A stretch of 64,000 nucleotides of DNA from Patiria miniata. Taxonomy: Eukaryota; Echinodermata; Asteroidea; Valvatida; Asterinidae. Where the stretch lies: NCBI RefSeq assembly GCF_015706575.1, contig NW_024037059.1, positions 11,879,730 to 11,943,729 of the forward strand, written 5' to 3'. The first letter of the stretch is position 1, and each line of letters begins with the position of its first letter. Below the pieces are notes generated by a model. The model was not told where the DNA came from. It saw nothing but the letters and a program-made list of their open reading frames with translations, and did no database searches. The translations under genes were made by a program, and so were the position numbers. Of this stretch, positions 24,242 through 35,900 are shown piece by piece.

Positions 24242-25105
24242 ATGCCGTTCAAGTTTCCCTGCGTCATTTGCCACACGAACGTCCGTCGCAACCAGCAGGC
24301 ATTCCAGTGCGATGTCTGCGACCAGTGGCAGCATCGGGCGTGCAACACGGGTTATTCGGCTGATGAGTACGTCCGGATTGTCAGCAATCCAGACGTCCTT
24401 GCCAGCTGGACCTGCGAGATTTGTGCGAATCATTCACTGCCACCATCTCCCCTTACTCCTCCTGAAGAGGTGATGGAGGTCAAGGTCGGCTTTCACATTG
24501 AAGAAGAGTTTGCAGTCCCTGCACCACCGGAGGAGGACCCACTTCCTGAGCCAACCATCCTAGACGACCTGCAGGGCACTGGAGATGAGGAGGAGGCCCA
24601 TTTTAAGGTTCTTGATGGGGCATCGCAGAGAGGGAAGCTACTTCTTGTGGACAGCAAAGGGTACAAGTACAACCGAAAGTGGAAGCCAGCCAGTTCAACA
24701 AGTGCGCGGGTTGTGTGGCTTTGCAGTGTTCGGGGCAGGCATCAGAGATGCCCCGTTTCAGTAGTCCAGAGCGGCAAGGAATTCTCATACGGACTGCATG
24801 ACACACATTCTCATTCCGCTCGTCCAGGTGGAGATGTTGGTGTGGAAATCGCCGTCAGCGTGCGAGAAACCGCCAAGGCTGATGTTGTTTGCTCAGCCGG
24901 TGTCATCGTGGAGCACATCATGAGTGAGAATCCAACGGCACGCGACCTTCACCTGTCGGTCACCATATATTACATCTTCAGGCAGATGGGTCTTAGAACC
25001 ACTGGGGATATACATGCCCGCCTCGGGGGTCACTACAAACAGCAGCGAAAGTTTCAATGCTGTTATGAAACGAGTTGTAGACAGAAAGGAGATGCCCATA
25101 GATAG
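24242..25105 (+). CDS. PHD-FLYWCH N-terminal half of a MULE transposase, fused to array sequence
   Basis: I favour the ATG at 24242 (CAAGATGCC) over the upstream in-frame ATG at 24209, because the homologous copy at 48694 starts at the same place. Residues ~5-60 form a PHD-like Cys/His finger (FPCVICHTNVRRNQQAFQC, CDVCDQWQHRACN, WTCEIC). An acidic proline-rich linker follows. Then comes a FLYWCH-like finger (KLLLVDSKGYKYNRKWK, VVWLCSVRGRHQRCPV, HDTHSHSA), known in other proteins as a DNA-binding module. The expected MULE catalytic domain is missing: at about 24958 the frame runs into array unit 4, read in a frame not used by that transposase, and stops at 25105. The last ~48 residues are therefore chimeric. 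It could still make a DNA-binding protein; I see no proof of expression. Confidence 0.75.
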   Translation: MPFKFPCVICHTNVRRNQQAFQCDVCDQWQHRACNTGYSADEYVRIVSNPDVLASWTCEICANHSLPPSPLTPPEEVMEVKVGFHIEEEFAVPAPPEEDPLPEPTILDDLQGTGDEEEAHFKVLDGASQRGKLLLVDSKGYKYNRKWKPASSTSARVVWLCSVRGRHQRCPVSVVQSGKEFSYGLHDTHSHSARPGGDVGVEIAVSVRETAKADVVCSAGVIVEHIMSENPTARDLHLSVTIYYIFRQMGLRTTGDIHARLGGHYKQQRKFQCCYETSCRQKGDAHR

Positions 25106-25356
25106 CATGGTTCTATGCATGTATTACCCTTTTTCCAATTTCTACCTTAATGAGCTCCTTCAGGGTTACTGCAATCTAGGCGACTATCATCTATAGACAA
25201 ATAACCAGAAATGTCCAACCTCCTTGGATGACGCAAATTTGTCAATTCATTCTACGTGTAGCTGGACCAAGTTCGGTTGTTGACCATGTAGTAAATGCTC
25301 AATTAGCTTAGTCAATCTCACTGAAGGTAACTGCTTCAGAAGGAAGACTAGGCAAG

Positions 25357-25626
25357 TTGAGCATGACCAAAATGCCGCTCGATAACCACAGGATAACTTG
25401 CGTTCCTGAATGTGGGGCATTTATGGTGCAAGGTTCGAAAGGAACATGTTATTCTGTTACCTTGTTTCCAGACAAATTCTGTCGTACATTTCCCAAACAA
25501 TGTGCTTTCATATTAGCATGTAGAATTGCCGTTGGGATGCCCCCAGAAGTATATACAGGTAGTAAGCGGACCGTTAACTTGAGCTTTTTGGAGTGTAGCA
25601 AGAGGCATCAAAAGAAAGTTTGGTAG
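25357..25626 (+). pseudogene. SWIM finger C-terminus of the array transposase
   Basis: The best-preserved SWIM end in the window: HRITCVPECGAFMVQGSKG, then VTLFPDKFC, FPKQCAFILACRIAVGMP. SWIM fingers follow C-x-C ... C-x-H and bind DNA or protein partners; here the second and last ligands are not clean, so I regard it as degenerate. The frame stops at 25624-25626. From 25459 the sequence diverges from the other units, which marks the right end of the array, and it may be closest to the original 3' end. Confidence 0.6.
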
Positions 25627-25639
25627 CAAGAAGCCTAGG

Positions 25640-25998
25640 GCCGAGGATGTAGAGTATGATGTCAGGGCTGCCCCTGACCCTTATTTGCAGATCGTGCACA
25701 AAGTGATCCTTTGGAAGAGCACCCATGGGATGTCAATGTCACCCCAGTCCCTTCAACTCACACTCTCATTCCGCACTCGTCTTTCCCCACAACCTCTCCA
25801 TTGGTTGAGAACTTGCCGCCTCCAGCTATGACGTCGACTCCCATTCAATCCGAGTGCCCAACGTCATATGAAACAAGAAAAATACCACACACTCCCACTC
25901 TGCATTCGTCTTCCTCCACAACCTCTCCATTTGTTGAGAAATTGACACCTCCAGCAATGACGTCAACTGACGTCCTGAATTCAGAAATAAGAGGATAA
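25640..25998 (+). repeat. Two-copy coding-like duplication, Ser/Thr/Pro-rich
   Basis: A ~130-bp block (CACTCTCATTCCGCACTCGT ... TCCAGCTATGACGTCGACT) is repeated with changes, giving two similar peptides (HSSFPTTSPLVENLPPPAMT and a variant) in one frame from about 25711 to 25998. No known domain; it reads as a disordered linker. It may be coding for the mobile gene that follows. Confidence 0.55.
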
Positions 25999-26000
25999 GG

Positions 26001-26800
26001 TTGAAAGTAGAAGTCAATGCTACATGTCAATGCTTTCAAACAATCGGAGAGCTGAGATATGCACTCTTTCAGTCAAAAGAAGAAGCTTGGTCCACTAAAG
26101 CAAGACTCCGTGTTCTCATAGACACTGTGACCAAGGACAAAGATCAAATCCACAAACAGCCGCATGAAAAAAATCCAAACATTCACAGGATTCCAGTTTG
26201 AGAAATGAGATTAAAAAAACAACTTGATGAACCTCAATCATGAACAAAATCTAGCAAAGGCGTCAGGGAAAAAGCAAGATTGGGAGAGGCAGGCCTAAAC
26301 ATTGGAGGGGGAACTCAAAAAGGCTGAGTCTTACTACAGCAAGAAAATGAAGCACTAGCCAACAAGCAGTTACTCCAGCTTGAGCAGCGTCCCAGCACAT
26401 CTGCTGGCCATCAAGGTGTGTTGGCAAGACACTGGGAGGAAAACTAAGCCACAGACACTGATCCTGATTGTCGTCCCCCAGTATTCAAGTGGGAGTTCTC
26501 ATCCAGCACTAAAGTCCTGGATGGCAGAGTATAAAAGAACTCTTGAAGGTAAGATAATATCATGCACTTCAATTCACCACAAAGTAATAGCCAATTGGAT
26601 CTATGCATGCTATGGTGTGCATACATGCAAGCACACAATTGATCCATAATTTACTACCTGTATTTTTTTCATAATACAGGTCCTCCAAGTGCTTTCATTC
26701 AAAGAATCACCCACTCCAGCAGATGATATATCAACCCTCTCTGGCATCATGAAGAAGTATCCCTGTATATCCTCTGCTGCCTTCCGGAAAGCTTATTTCT
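26001..26800 (+). pseudogene. Coiled-coil-like fragments of a degenerate mobile gene
   Basis: A frame at 26001-26201 gives FQTIGELRYALFQSKEEAWS and a charged helix. Another frame near 26220-26330 gives NHEQNLAKASGKKQDWERQ-type helices, and 26344-26420 gives QENEALANKQLLQLEQRPST. All are helical and charged. They look like pieces of one coiled coil broken by frame changes. I cannot name the gene. It could be the start of the OTU-type gene at 30960-33380. Confidence 0.35.
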
Positions 26801-28080
26801 CTATATACATGTAGAGGTTAAGTTGTCTAAACTGCTTCAAACTATTATTTTTTACTTGATGTTCCACAACCAATTATGAAACCACACAAGTTACCCAACT
26901 GCTTACAATACAGCTTTGACAATAAACTCACGATTTAGAAATTAAGAGTCAAAATTTGCTGTAAATTTTTTTTTTAAATGGTCACAAATTGTGTAACTGA
27001 CTATGGAGACTATGGATAACCTCATGACTAAAATCACCCTTGTTATTAAACTCATGCCAAAAGTCTGCGCAAGCCAACATGTTTTGTACTGAATTACTGT
27101 GTCTTTATTTATTTATTTTTATTGGCATCCCTTTTGGTTAAATTTACTTAAAACAGAACTGACGCCCAGCATGACTTTGGACTTGAAGCTCTTGCTGAGG
27201 CTTCCGATGCGCAAATTCTGGCAGCTTCACGCATTTTTCAAAAACAGAGTGGACATTTTGCCAGCGACAGAAAAATCTACAAAGAACTGGAAGGTTAGTT
27301 TACATCGTTCACATATTTGCTAAAAACATCATTTTTCTCATATTTAGTGAATGTGACATTTTTTTATCATATGTAATAGGCCTAATTATTTCAAATTATG
27401 AACAAAGCAAAAGCATTCAATTCAAAATCTGGACAACTTCATATAAAATGAGATCAATGCAGTATATTCTTATTTGCTTAACAGACCTAAATTTTGATTT
27501 GTAGTAGTTTGATGTAGTATTGTGCCAATGATGTGGCATTATCAAAATATTCAAGCTTCAAGAAAGTGTTACAAAACATTTCACTGTAAATGCATTCCAT
27601 ATATTGTTTTTACATTTAGTGATTTATTTTGCCACTTATAGGATGAAGAGATGTCCCAGAGAAGGCGATTGACGTGGGCGATATGGAGATGAAGAAGACT
27701 GCCTCTTCATCTGAGGTTTCATCATTGCCTTTCGTCAGAGTCCCTAGCGTGACCAACCACTTGGAAAAGATGTAAGAAGCAGGGCGGCGTGGGAGGACAG
27801 ACACTTCAGTTAGGAAATTTGGATCAAGATGTGTGTAAGTATACATTTAATCTACACTAAGTGTTTTTAGATCAAAGATGTACTGCCAGTGTAACTCCAA
27901 AAATGTATTCTTCTTGTTTTCAATTGCAGTTTTACTGGTAATTAAATTCCTTAAATTAAAGTTGCCTTCCAAGAATTTGCTTACATTCAATTATTGAATC
28001 AATTCTTTCGAAATGTCTAATTATTTAAGGACTAAAATGTATTTTGTTAAGATAATTTTGTTGGGCTATATCAGAGGCCT
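26801..28080. other. AT-rich stretch without a supported gene
   Basis: Candidate intronic sequence. 27160-27292 has a short open stretch (DFGLEALAEASDAQILAAS in one frame) bounded by a possible GTTAGT donor, but I cannot link it to a gene. Confidence 0.3.
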
Positions 28081-28620
28081 TTATTACAATGTGCTTGTTC
28101 TTGAAAGATTTGAAGAAGTTTCCTTTTTATCCGATGATGAGGTTAGCAACAGCAGCTGGTGAGCATTGGCACTGCATGTACTTGAACATGACATATTTTT
28201 ACCAACACGCTCTAAGAGGCGGTGGTACGATTGGACCCACAGTTTTGCAAGAACTCTTTGAATGGCAGTGGAGATGCCTTTGGCATCACATCAGAGATTG
28301 TTCGTCTGAAATTGTTGTCACATTTGACTAATTTGTTGAAACCCATCTGACAGCAAATGATGTTGACGAAGACAGCAGTGCCAAGGAGAATCACAGTGAT
28401 GGAGAAAACCAACCAGCAGAAAGAGGTAATGAAAACAAAGCCACACAGCGGGGGAACAGAATTCTGGCTAACCGAGTGTTTGTTCTTGCCGGCGAGCTGA
28501 GCTCTTCCCAGGAGATAGTGTCTTCCCAGATATACGATGCCTTGGTGGAAGGGTATGGAGGGGCAGCACTTTGCCTGATGAAAGAATCCCATTAAGCTGG
28601 ATAGTTGTGTCATCTCAAGC
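28081..28620 (+). pseudogene. Fragment of an unrecognised, probably mobile gene
   Basis: 28089-28331 encodes LKDLKKFPFYPMMRLATAAG and a Trp-rich end (EWQWRCLWHHIRDC). After a stop, the same frame continues with an acidic region (NDVDEDSSAKENHSDGEN) and NRILANRVFVLAGELSSSQE. It has the composition of coding DNA but no domain I recognise. Confidence 0.35.
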
Positions 28621-30230
28621 AGAGTGCAATAAGAATCCATGATACATTCCGCACAACCTTGCAGAAGGATTTGGGAGGGATTTGGTACATGTAGTTGTAT
28701 CCCATGACTACTTTAACCACTTGTGCCCGACATGACCATAATGTAGGTGTTGATAACTACCAACTAGACATGCAGAAACTGAAGTAGGCTCCATCGCAGT
28801 TGCTCCAATCACTGAAGAATCTTCCTACCCCGGGTGACATCACAGAAAGAAAAAACAAACAGTAGTAAACTTTCATATTTCCTAAACTACAAATGAAATA
28901 TAAGAACAAATTCAATATTCAATCGAAAAAAAAAACCACTGGCTAGCAGGGATTTCAGTTCATTAAGAAATTCATTTGACTTTAATGACAATGTCTTATG
29001 GCTTGACAGATTAATGTTTGCTTCTCACTTTGTGCACCTCTTACTTGAAATAGCAGTGGCTCATTCAATGAAAAAAAAACGGCTAAATAATTAAGCTTTA
29101 GTCACCACTATCAAAATACAGATGAACTTAATATCTTAGCTTTAATGTGCGACTTATCAGAGGTGTTAATATGAAAGTCCTGTACTTTCTGGATCTTGGC
29201 ACTAACCAGGCTGAAGCACCAACTGAGAAAGAGACCTTGAGTTGTCAAACCATGTAAACCGCACTGACAAGTTCTAAGAGAGAATACCAAACGGAGACCA
29301 GCGAGATTACCCACAGTATTTAATGAGTTCAAGAAGTCCAGGTTTCAACAGGTAAAGAGTTCTATTAAATCTGTTATTATCCATCCTCGATCCTGTATTT
29401 CATACCAACGCAAACAATTTTTGTTCCATGCATATTAACTGGACTAGTGGTATGACTATCAATGTTAAACAACTACACAAAATATCTAGACACATGGAAA
29501 ACTGACACAATTATTTCACCAGTTCTGCTTGTTTATTGTATAACAGGATCTTGCGAGCGCGTTGATATTACGGCTGCAAATCAAAACATATGCAATGAGC
29601 AGCATGCTATGCCAGAGGAAGAAAAGGAAAACTACACCAGGACAGCCCTAGGTGCTGAAGACCCTCGGCATCGGCAATGATATCGGGATTTCAGGTGTGC
29701 AGTTTTGTTAAGTTCAAGTGGCGACATTTATCAAATGGGACAATCGAAAAGAAAAAACTTACTAACCGACCAACCGACTGACAGACCTACCAAACGACTG
29801 CGCCGTTCCTTATTGGCTCATTCTGATTTGTACCAGGTACTCCAACCATTGGTACCGATGGTTGGTGTACAATCAATTTAATGTCACTTCTATCGAGAGT
29901 GTCCTTGTAATGTGTTTGGGCTCGTGTTTTACTTGAATCTCCAACACATTTGCATTTATGAAGACAAGGAGAAACTTATGAAGACAAGGAGAGACGATGT
30001 CATCACGACATCCTGAATTTTTACTTGAAAGGGGTCTTTCTCTCCTGATGGACAAAAAAAATGGTCTTCAGAAACTGCTTGAAGAGCTATCTTTATCTCC
30101 AACTGGACAAAGACTGATTCTATAGATTTAACATTTCAAGATATGTTTCCCAAAAAATCATCTAGCTTTAATACGGCCAATAATTTTACATAATTTAAGT
30201 ACCAATTACGTAATGTACTTTATGATGGCA
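28621..30230. other. Mostly gene-free stretch
   Basis: Holds short coding-like bits only (29540-29680, a charged peptide with AMPEEEKENYTRT) and a small AGACAAGGAGA duplication near 29960-29995. Nothing firmly supported. Confidence 0.35.
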
Positions 30231-30299
30231 AAGGCAATGTCATTGTCTGCAGCAATGATGGCAAAGATCAAGTCCCACGTGCCAAAGGTAAAGAGGAGC

Positions 30300-30900
30300 C
30301 AAGAATGATGAAGGGTGAGATACTTCTTCAATCAAAAGTTCTTTCTGGAGAGATAAGCAGCACAGCTAGCAAGGCCCTAGTAAACGAGGTGTTCACTGTC
30401 ATGAAGGATGACAAAGTAGGGAAAGAAGCCAAAACCGATCAGATAATCTTGGATGACCAGACATGTGGGAAATCCTGTGATGCGCAAATTACACCTCTGG
30501 CGTGATGCGACTGGCAGCTAGATTCAAACTTCAATTAAATTAACTAGTCACACAAGAAGAAGGAACAGGACTGGACAACTACTTGACACCAAAATATTTT
30601 GAAGAGGTCTCCAAAGTGGCTCTGGCAGTACCAAGGCAAGGTGAAGAAGATTTGCAATCACCATCAAATCTAGTGAAACTCTCCCACCATAATAAACGAT
30701 TGCCCAACATCAAACTAGTCAATGCTTTGGCCACAAGGAACAGCCAAAGCATGTCAGAAAGCAAAGACTTTTTTGGGACTGCATGGGAAGTGAAAAAAGA
30801 GGAAAAGTTGCATGCCTGTCTTATACTCTATGCTCACCTGGATTTAAAGAAAGCCCTGCACCAAGTTCTAGCCAAGCAGCGTACTGAAAAACTTAAAAAA
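30300..30900 (+). pseudogene. N-terminal region of a tyrosine-recombinase-like mobile gene
   Basis: 30305-30505 gives VFTVMKDDKVGKEAKTDQII; a second frame just after gives VMRLAARFKLQLN. 30583 onward gives TPKYFEEVSKVALAV, PSNLVKLSHHNKRLPNIKL, then a Lys-rich helix. In order these match what I recall of a large repetitive gene family of invertebrates and fish: M-K-x-D ... R-L-A-R ... L-T-P-x-x-F ... P-S-L-A-x-K-L-G-H. Its C-terminal half is a tyrosine recombinase-like domain with a Myb-like tail. That C-terminal half is present separately at 41780-43931. Here the copy is broken by several frame changes. Confidence 0.55.
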
Positions 30901-30959
30901 TCAAAAGAAAGGGGTACTTCAGCTGGTGAAGGGGCACCTCATACACAGAAACCAACTTC

Positions 30960-33380
30960 ATGTCGACTGCCCAGCACATTGTACATGAGCTGTCCTCAAG
31001 GTTGAAAAGTCAGTCACAGAAAATAACTGATTTTTACAAACGAAACCCACTAGCTTGTGTGTACTTTCAGTACGATGAATTAATGAAAACGATGGATCCA
31101 CTTGTATTCAATTGTATAAGCTACTTGACCATGAATGATCAAGAACAGAAACACGTATCAAGTTTGACATCAGATTCATTCCTTTTTTTTCGAACTACAT
31201 GTATGCAAGCGACCGTGCTAAACGTCAGTTGTACAAAGGAATCAATGTTGTTCTTTTCATGCATTTTATTGTGAATGAGAGCAACAATTACCCTCTGCAC
31301 ATCGTAACTGCTAATTGCAATACGCCACCTGTCAAATTCCACAAAACTTTCAAAAATGTTCAATCCAGCTGGGTTTTGTGTATCCAGGGATACACTAGAT
31401 AGGTTTCTGGAAGAGGTAAAGAACAGCAGATCAGGCAAAAATTCATTTGAAGGTTTGCAAAGGTCTAGCTTTACAATCTTATCTGTTGACAATATAGATA
31501 TTCTTGCATCATATGCAGCTGTGACCTCTAAAGGTGTGGCCAGTTGGCACGTCACATCTATTATGGCTCAGCAGCCAAGACCTTCAGAAATCCTTTCTGA
31601 TGTTGAGGATTGTCTGGGAATTTCTTAGACTTTGATGTAGTTCATATTTTTGGAGATGGTTCTTGTTTGTATCGGTGTTTGGCAGTGTACGGAGACTTAC
31701 AATTACTTGAGTGTTCCCGAAACACTGTTGGTCTTCCAACAGAATTGAATAATTAAGAAAGAGAACAAGCAGTATCTCCATTGATTCGAAAAGCTGTTTG
31801 TGATGTTTTACAAAATCATATTGATGTTCTTGATTTGCTTCCCCACACTGAAAAACAACATCTCCTTGAAATCAGTCAAATTAGGTCATACCAAAATTTT
31901 GCAGAACGGATCAGTGATAACAAAAATTGGGGACATATGCAGGGCATCTGAAGATCTGTGCTGTGTCCTATGTAACCCACACTGCAATTAGGCTCTTCCA
32001 AAAAACAAATAATTATGTGAGATTGCTAAATACCCGGTCAATCTATCCATTTTATCAAACCCCTATCATATTTGTATACTGTATACTCCAGGAGAAGTGT
32101 CACTATCCGGTCATTTTGATTTATTGATTAGTGATGATTGCAGACCAAAGCACATGACCCTCATCAGTGATAATGCTGTAAAATCAGGTGATGTTTTTGC
32201 AGATTGGCATTTTGAGACTTCAAAAGATTCTGGTGTTGTTTTAAGTCTTCTTCATTATTTAGGTAGTGGTGGTATGCCTGTAGTTACTTCCACTGAAGTC
32301 AGTCAAGAGATTCAAATGCATTCTGAGCTAATTGTGAGTCACTCAAGTGAATCAAAGGTGTCACCTCCACAACAACAAAAAACCCAAAAGTTCGAAGACG
32401 GATACAGGAGGAATTTTCGGAAATGCTCACTCCTCAACCAGGTGATCTTGAATCCCCATTTTATAAAACATATCTCTTCACTCAATTAACTTTTGATGCA
32501 TTTTGCTTATCAAACCTTGAAGATGAGGAAATAACGAGTACAAAAAATGCAATATTCAATTATGTATTACAGCGTTACCCAAGTGCCACTGCAATGACTA
32601 AACAGATGGCAGATCCTGTCAGACACAAGCCTTAACCAAGACTCCGATCTGGGATTATTAGCATTTTATAGATTTATTGGCTGTGTTTATTTTGCAGCCC
32701 ATAGAAGCTGTTTAAATAGGTTTTGTCTCCAGTTGGACTGTTTCACAGTATCAGTGCCTCATCACAGTATGATTATCGTGTAAATTTTTTTGAAATAATC
32801 AGAAAAGCCACATGGAAAGGCTCTTATGAAGATGAGTTACTTCCTTCAGATGCAGCTTTAAAATTGCATTGGCTTCGATCATGCTGGGTGAGCACTGTTT
32901 GGGGACAAGCTGTATTACCAATTTTTATGTATCCTGATGTTTCACTGTCACATTTTGGACTCTAATTCCCTAGAGGTAGAGTGGGATACTCAGGAAAATG
33001 TAGAGACTATACGAGCAAATGTAAAATTTCTCACCAGGGGTTGCTCATGTGCCAAAAGCAAGTGCAAAACCAAAGTTTGTAAATGTAAAAAAGCAAGTCG
33101 CATTTGTGGTCCAGGTTGTTCTTGCAAAAACTGCCAAAACATGCAGATAGTGCCCGCTTCTGCTGATACTCATGAACAAGATGGGGAGGAGGATTTTTAT
33201 GATGATGAAGAAGGTGATGACTATGAAGGAGGGTCTGATAGTGACATTGATGATAACATTCAGTTGGCAAATGAAACTTATGCACTTGATACAAACCTCG
33301 AAGAACACGAAGAAACAGGTAGTGTATTCGATGAAGAAAGTGAAGGTGCATTCAATGAAGAAAGTGAAGATGAAGTTTGA
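30960..33380 (+). pseudogene. OTU-peptidase/CXC-like multi-domain mobile gene, degenerate
   Basis: Blocks follow one another on the plus strand in changing frames. 31020-31200: DFYKRNPLACVYFQYDEL. 31380-31620: CVSRDTLDRFLEEVKNS, TILSVDNIDILASYAAV, GVASWHVTSI. 31640-32000: an OTU-like cysteine peptidase start (HIFGDGSCLYRCLAVYGD, the D-G-x-C box), then SYQNFAERISDN and GHLKICAVSYVTH. 32090-32130: GEVSLSGHFDLLI, a possible OTU histidine strand. 32723-32965: LLPSDAALKLHWLRSCWVST. 32937-33380: CSCAKSKCKTKVCKCKK and CGPGCSCKNCQN, a Cys-rich CXC/tesmin-like module, then a very acidic tail. OTU peptidases remove ubiquitin; CXC modules bind DNA. The order recalls a repetitive gene known from cnidarians and echinoderms. 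I cannot name its transposon superfamily. Confidence 0.6.
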
Positions 33381-34550
33381 ATCTTCATCTGGGTATACAA
33401 ATGTTCAACTCATCTACATGTATGCCATTAAAATCCTGTATTGTGTACAAGTAATCCTTTTTATATCTTAAACATGTTAAAGTAAGTTTTTAATATGGGC
33501 TGTATTTGGTAATATTCAGATCAAAAACTGCTGCATGTTCCAAAAGTGTCTTTCCAAATATTTGTGTAGTGACAATTTGTAAGGGAAATTACATGCAACT
33601 CTTACTGGTGTAGCAAAGGATTTTTTGGTGATACTGTATTATAACTGTTAAAAACATCTCCGGGTGAATGCTATGCATTTTCATTCCAGGGTACTTCCCT
33701 GTCACTTCAGTACTTTATTGTTTCTTTTTATGTGTTTAGACATTAACAAGATATGCTAAAATTGTGATGCCATTGGAGTCCAATGAACAAGTGTGTGAGC
33801 ATTGCCAGCTTCATATTTTTTTTTGGATAAATGTTGAAATATCTCGGGTATTTTTTCATCTTTAAGTACAATGTTTTTATATGTTTATTGGATATTCCAC
33901 CACAGTTGCCTTTTTTGCTAGACATGTGTGCTTGGACATGCATGTGTATTTCTCCACATGTATTAATGTTTATGTAATTGTGTGCTGTAATTTGTATTTA
34001 TTTCTACATACTATAGGCCTAAACCAAATTATGGCGTTTATTTGTATTCATTACGATGTCCTTTGTTTTATTATTATTAGTCAATTTCATCCACAAAATG
34101 GATTAGGATTAGAACTAGGAGTGATACTGCATATTGCCAAAATTATGAATAATTTTAATCCCCTCATACTTAATTTCTGGCTCTGGAAAAAGCTTGTCAA
34201 AGAATATAAGGCACAAGAAAAACCTTTCCACTGTTACTAATCATTTTCAACCCAACAAAAAAGTAAAATCGGACAATAGCGATATTACGGAAACTTCCTG
34301 ACTGGTACTGAAGTCAATTTTGATGGTACATTGTACACCATCATGCAGATAGGAAAGCAAATCTGGTGAGCCTTTGAAAGAGATTTTTTTCAATGAAGAG
34401 TTGCATGAAGATGCCATTATATCACAAAATGGAACACATAGAATCATGTTATCTAATTCCAGATATGTATTCCCTTTAGCCATAAGCCAACCACCTGATA
34501 AAGTGGCAGCTCTTCATGTGGAACTCATTCTTTTTTCCCTTTTCATCACA
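33381..34550. other. Gene-free AT-rich stretch
   Basis: No supported gene. A frame at 33881-34240 is Cys/His- and aromatic-rich only because of base composition. Confidence 0.4.
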
Positions 34551-34553
34551 GAT

Positions 34554-34770
34554 TCAGATGAATATGAAGTGGAGTGTTTGACTGAGAAATTTACTACCAA
34601 GTGAAATGGAAGGGTTTCAACGAGAAGACATGGGAACCAGCAGGCAATGTATTGTACCAGCTGCGTAGCGACTTCAATAAGAAAGAGAAGCCTTGTACAT
34701 TGAATATTCAAGTCAGACCAACAGTACTCAAAAGTGGTGTGGAAATATATTTCACAAGGAAAAATTAATT
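34554..34770 (+). pseudogene. Chromodomain fragment, copy 1
   Basis: After a CACAG acceptor, DEYEVECL is followed by YYQVKWKGFNEKTWEP and a helix (LYQLRSDFNKKEKP). Y-x-V-K-W-K-G-F ... T-W-E-P is the chromodomain signature, which binds methylated histone H3 in host proteins and guides integration in some retroelements. The copy is broken. The source could be a chromodomain-carrying mobile element or a host gene; the sequence does not decide. Confidence 0.6.
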
Positions 34771-35699
34771 TCACATATCTTTCGAAATTAAAAATTAAAA
34801 CATTAAAGATCCTTTATGTAAAAAAAAGGAAAAGAAATTTATAGAGTAGGCCTACACTTTGAATGCTATACTGTGGTAAAGCTTTTTGCATGTCTTTCAC
34901 TGAAAAGCTATTGCTCAGTGTATGCAATAACAAAAGCAAAAATGTTATCAAGATTGCTAATCCAGAAATCTTTCCAAGAATTTGTCGGTGTTTTCCTATT
35001 TTAATGGCACACATGGTAGGTACATGTAAAACAAAGAGAATATCACCTGATCGATCCAAGGAAAAGATTCATGCCTGAATCTGTACAGAGAAGTCAAGCT
35101 ATTAGCAACTAAACATTAATTTGAAGATCAAGTGATAAAGGGGGGGGGGGGGGTGCCCCAAGACAATGTATTGTCAGTAATACTTCCCCTTCTCTCATTT
35201 CAATTTTTGAACCATTTTCCCAATTTATATCGAATTCCTAACTGGAGCTGCCAATATTTTTCCTTGATAACTGGAGAACTTATCCATGCTGACAAAAAAA
35301 TTTGACTGTGTTGCATTACGCTGACATAATTATCCCTTAACAAGTCTTTCACTTCTAGTGATTGCTCATCGACACAAATTCACCAAACTTCAGTAAATAT
35401 TAGTCAGTCTAAGTCCAAAAAGCAAAAAGGAAGTTCTTTATAAAGTCTTATAGTTCTTTATGATATCCAGATGTGGATGGGGGGAAGGGGGTTCAACCCC
35501 CCAAGAAAAATGACAATTGCCTTTACCAACTTGTGACACTGCTGACACCAAGATTTCAATAGTACATTGTACTTCCCCCTGGCTACAGGCATGACAGGGA
35601 TACAATGAGGTATCGGTGCTTGACAGATGCAGCCTACCGGTCAGTGGGCCTTCGCATATAACCATAAGCCAAACACCTGAATAAAGTGGCGGCTCTTCA

Positions 35700-35900
35700 T
35701 TTACAACTCATTTTTTTTTTTAATACACAGATTCAGTTGCAAAAAAAAGGCAAAACTTACTACCAAGTGAAATGGAAGGGTTTCAATGAGCAGACATGGG
35801 AACCAGCAGGCAATGTATCGTACCAGCTGCGTAGCGACTTCAATAAGAAATAGAAGCCTTGTGCCTGTACGTTGAAAATTCAAGTCAGACCAGCAGTACT
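35700..35900 (+). pseudogene. Chromodomain fragment, copy 2
   Basis: Repeats the 34.55-kb copy: upstream words (CATAAGCCAA, CACCTGA, AAAGTGGC, GCTCTTCAT) and the YQVKWKGFNEQTWEP block match. It is also broken. The shared upstream DNA shows that the exon was duplicated together with its flank, about 1.15 kb apart. Confidence 0.6.

Larger units (their letters stand above)
22595..25458 (+). mobile_element. MULE/SWIM transposase array, unit 4 (with inserted second MULE)
   Basis: Begins like the others, switches to foreign DNA at the same CATCTGAC point as unit 2 (about 23113), and returns only at 24958 (ACCATATATTACATCTTCAG). The D1 and D2 blocks of this unit are therefore deleted. The remaining 3' part encodes GVTTNSSESFNAVMKRVVDR (about 25028-25090) and the SWIM region. 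It shares diagnostic bases and the insertion site with unit 2. Confidence 0.8.

Noticed and set aside
33031-33471. Minus-strand and alternative plus frames over the Cys-rich tail
   Set aside because: Shadows of the CXC-like coding frame at 32937-33380, with compositionally biased peptides.
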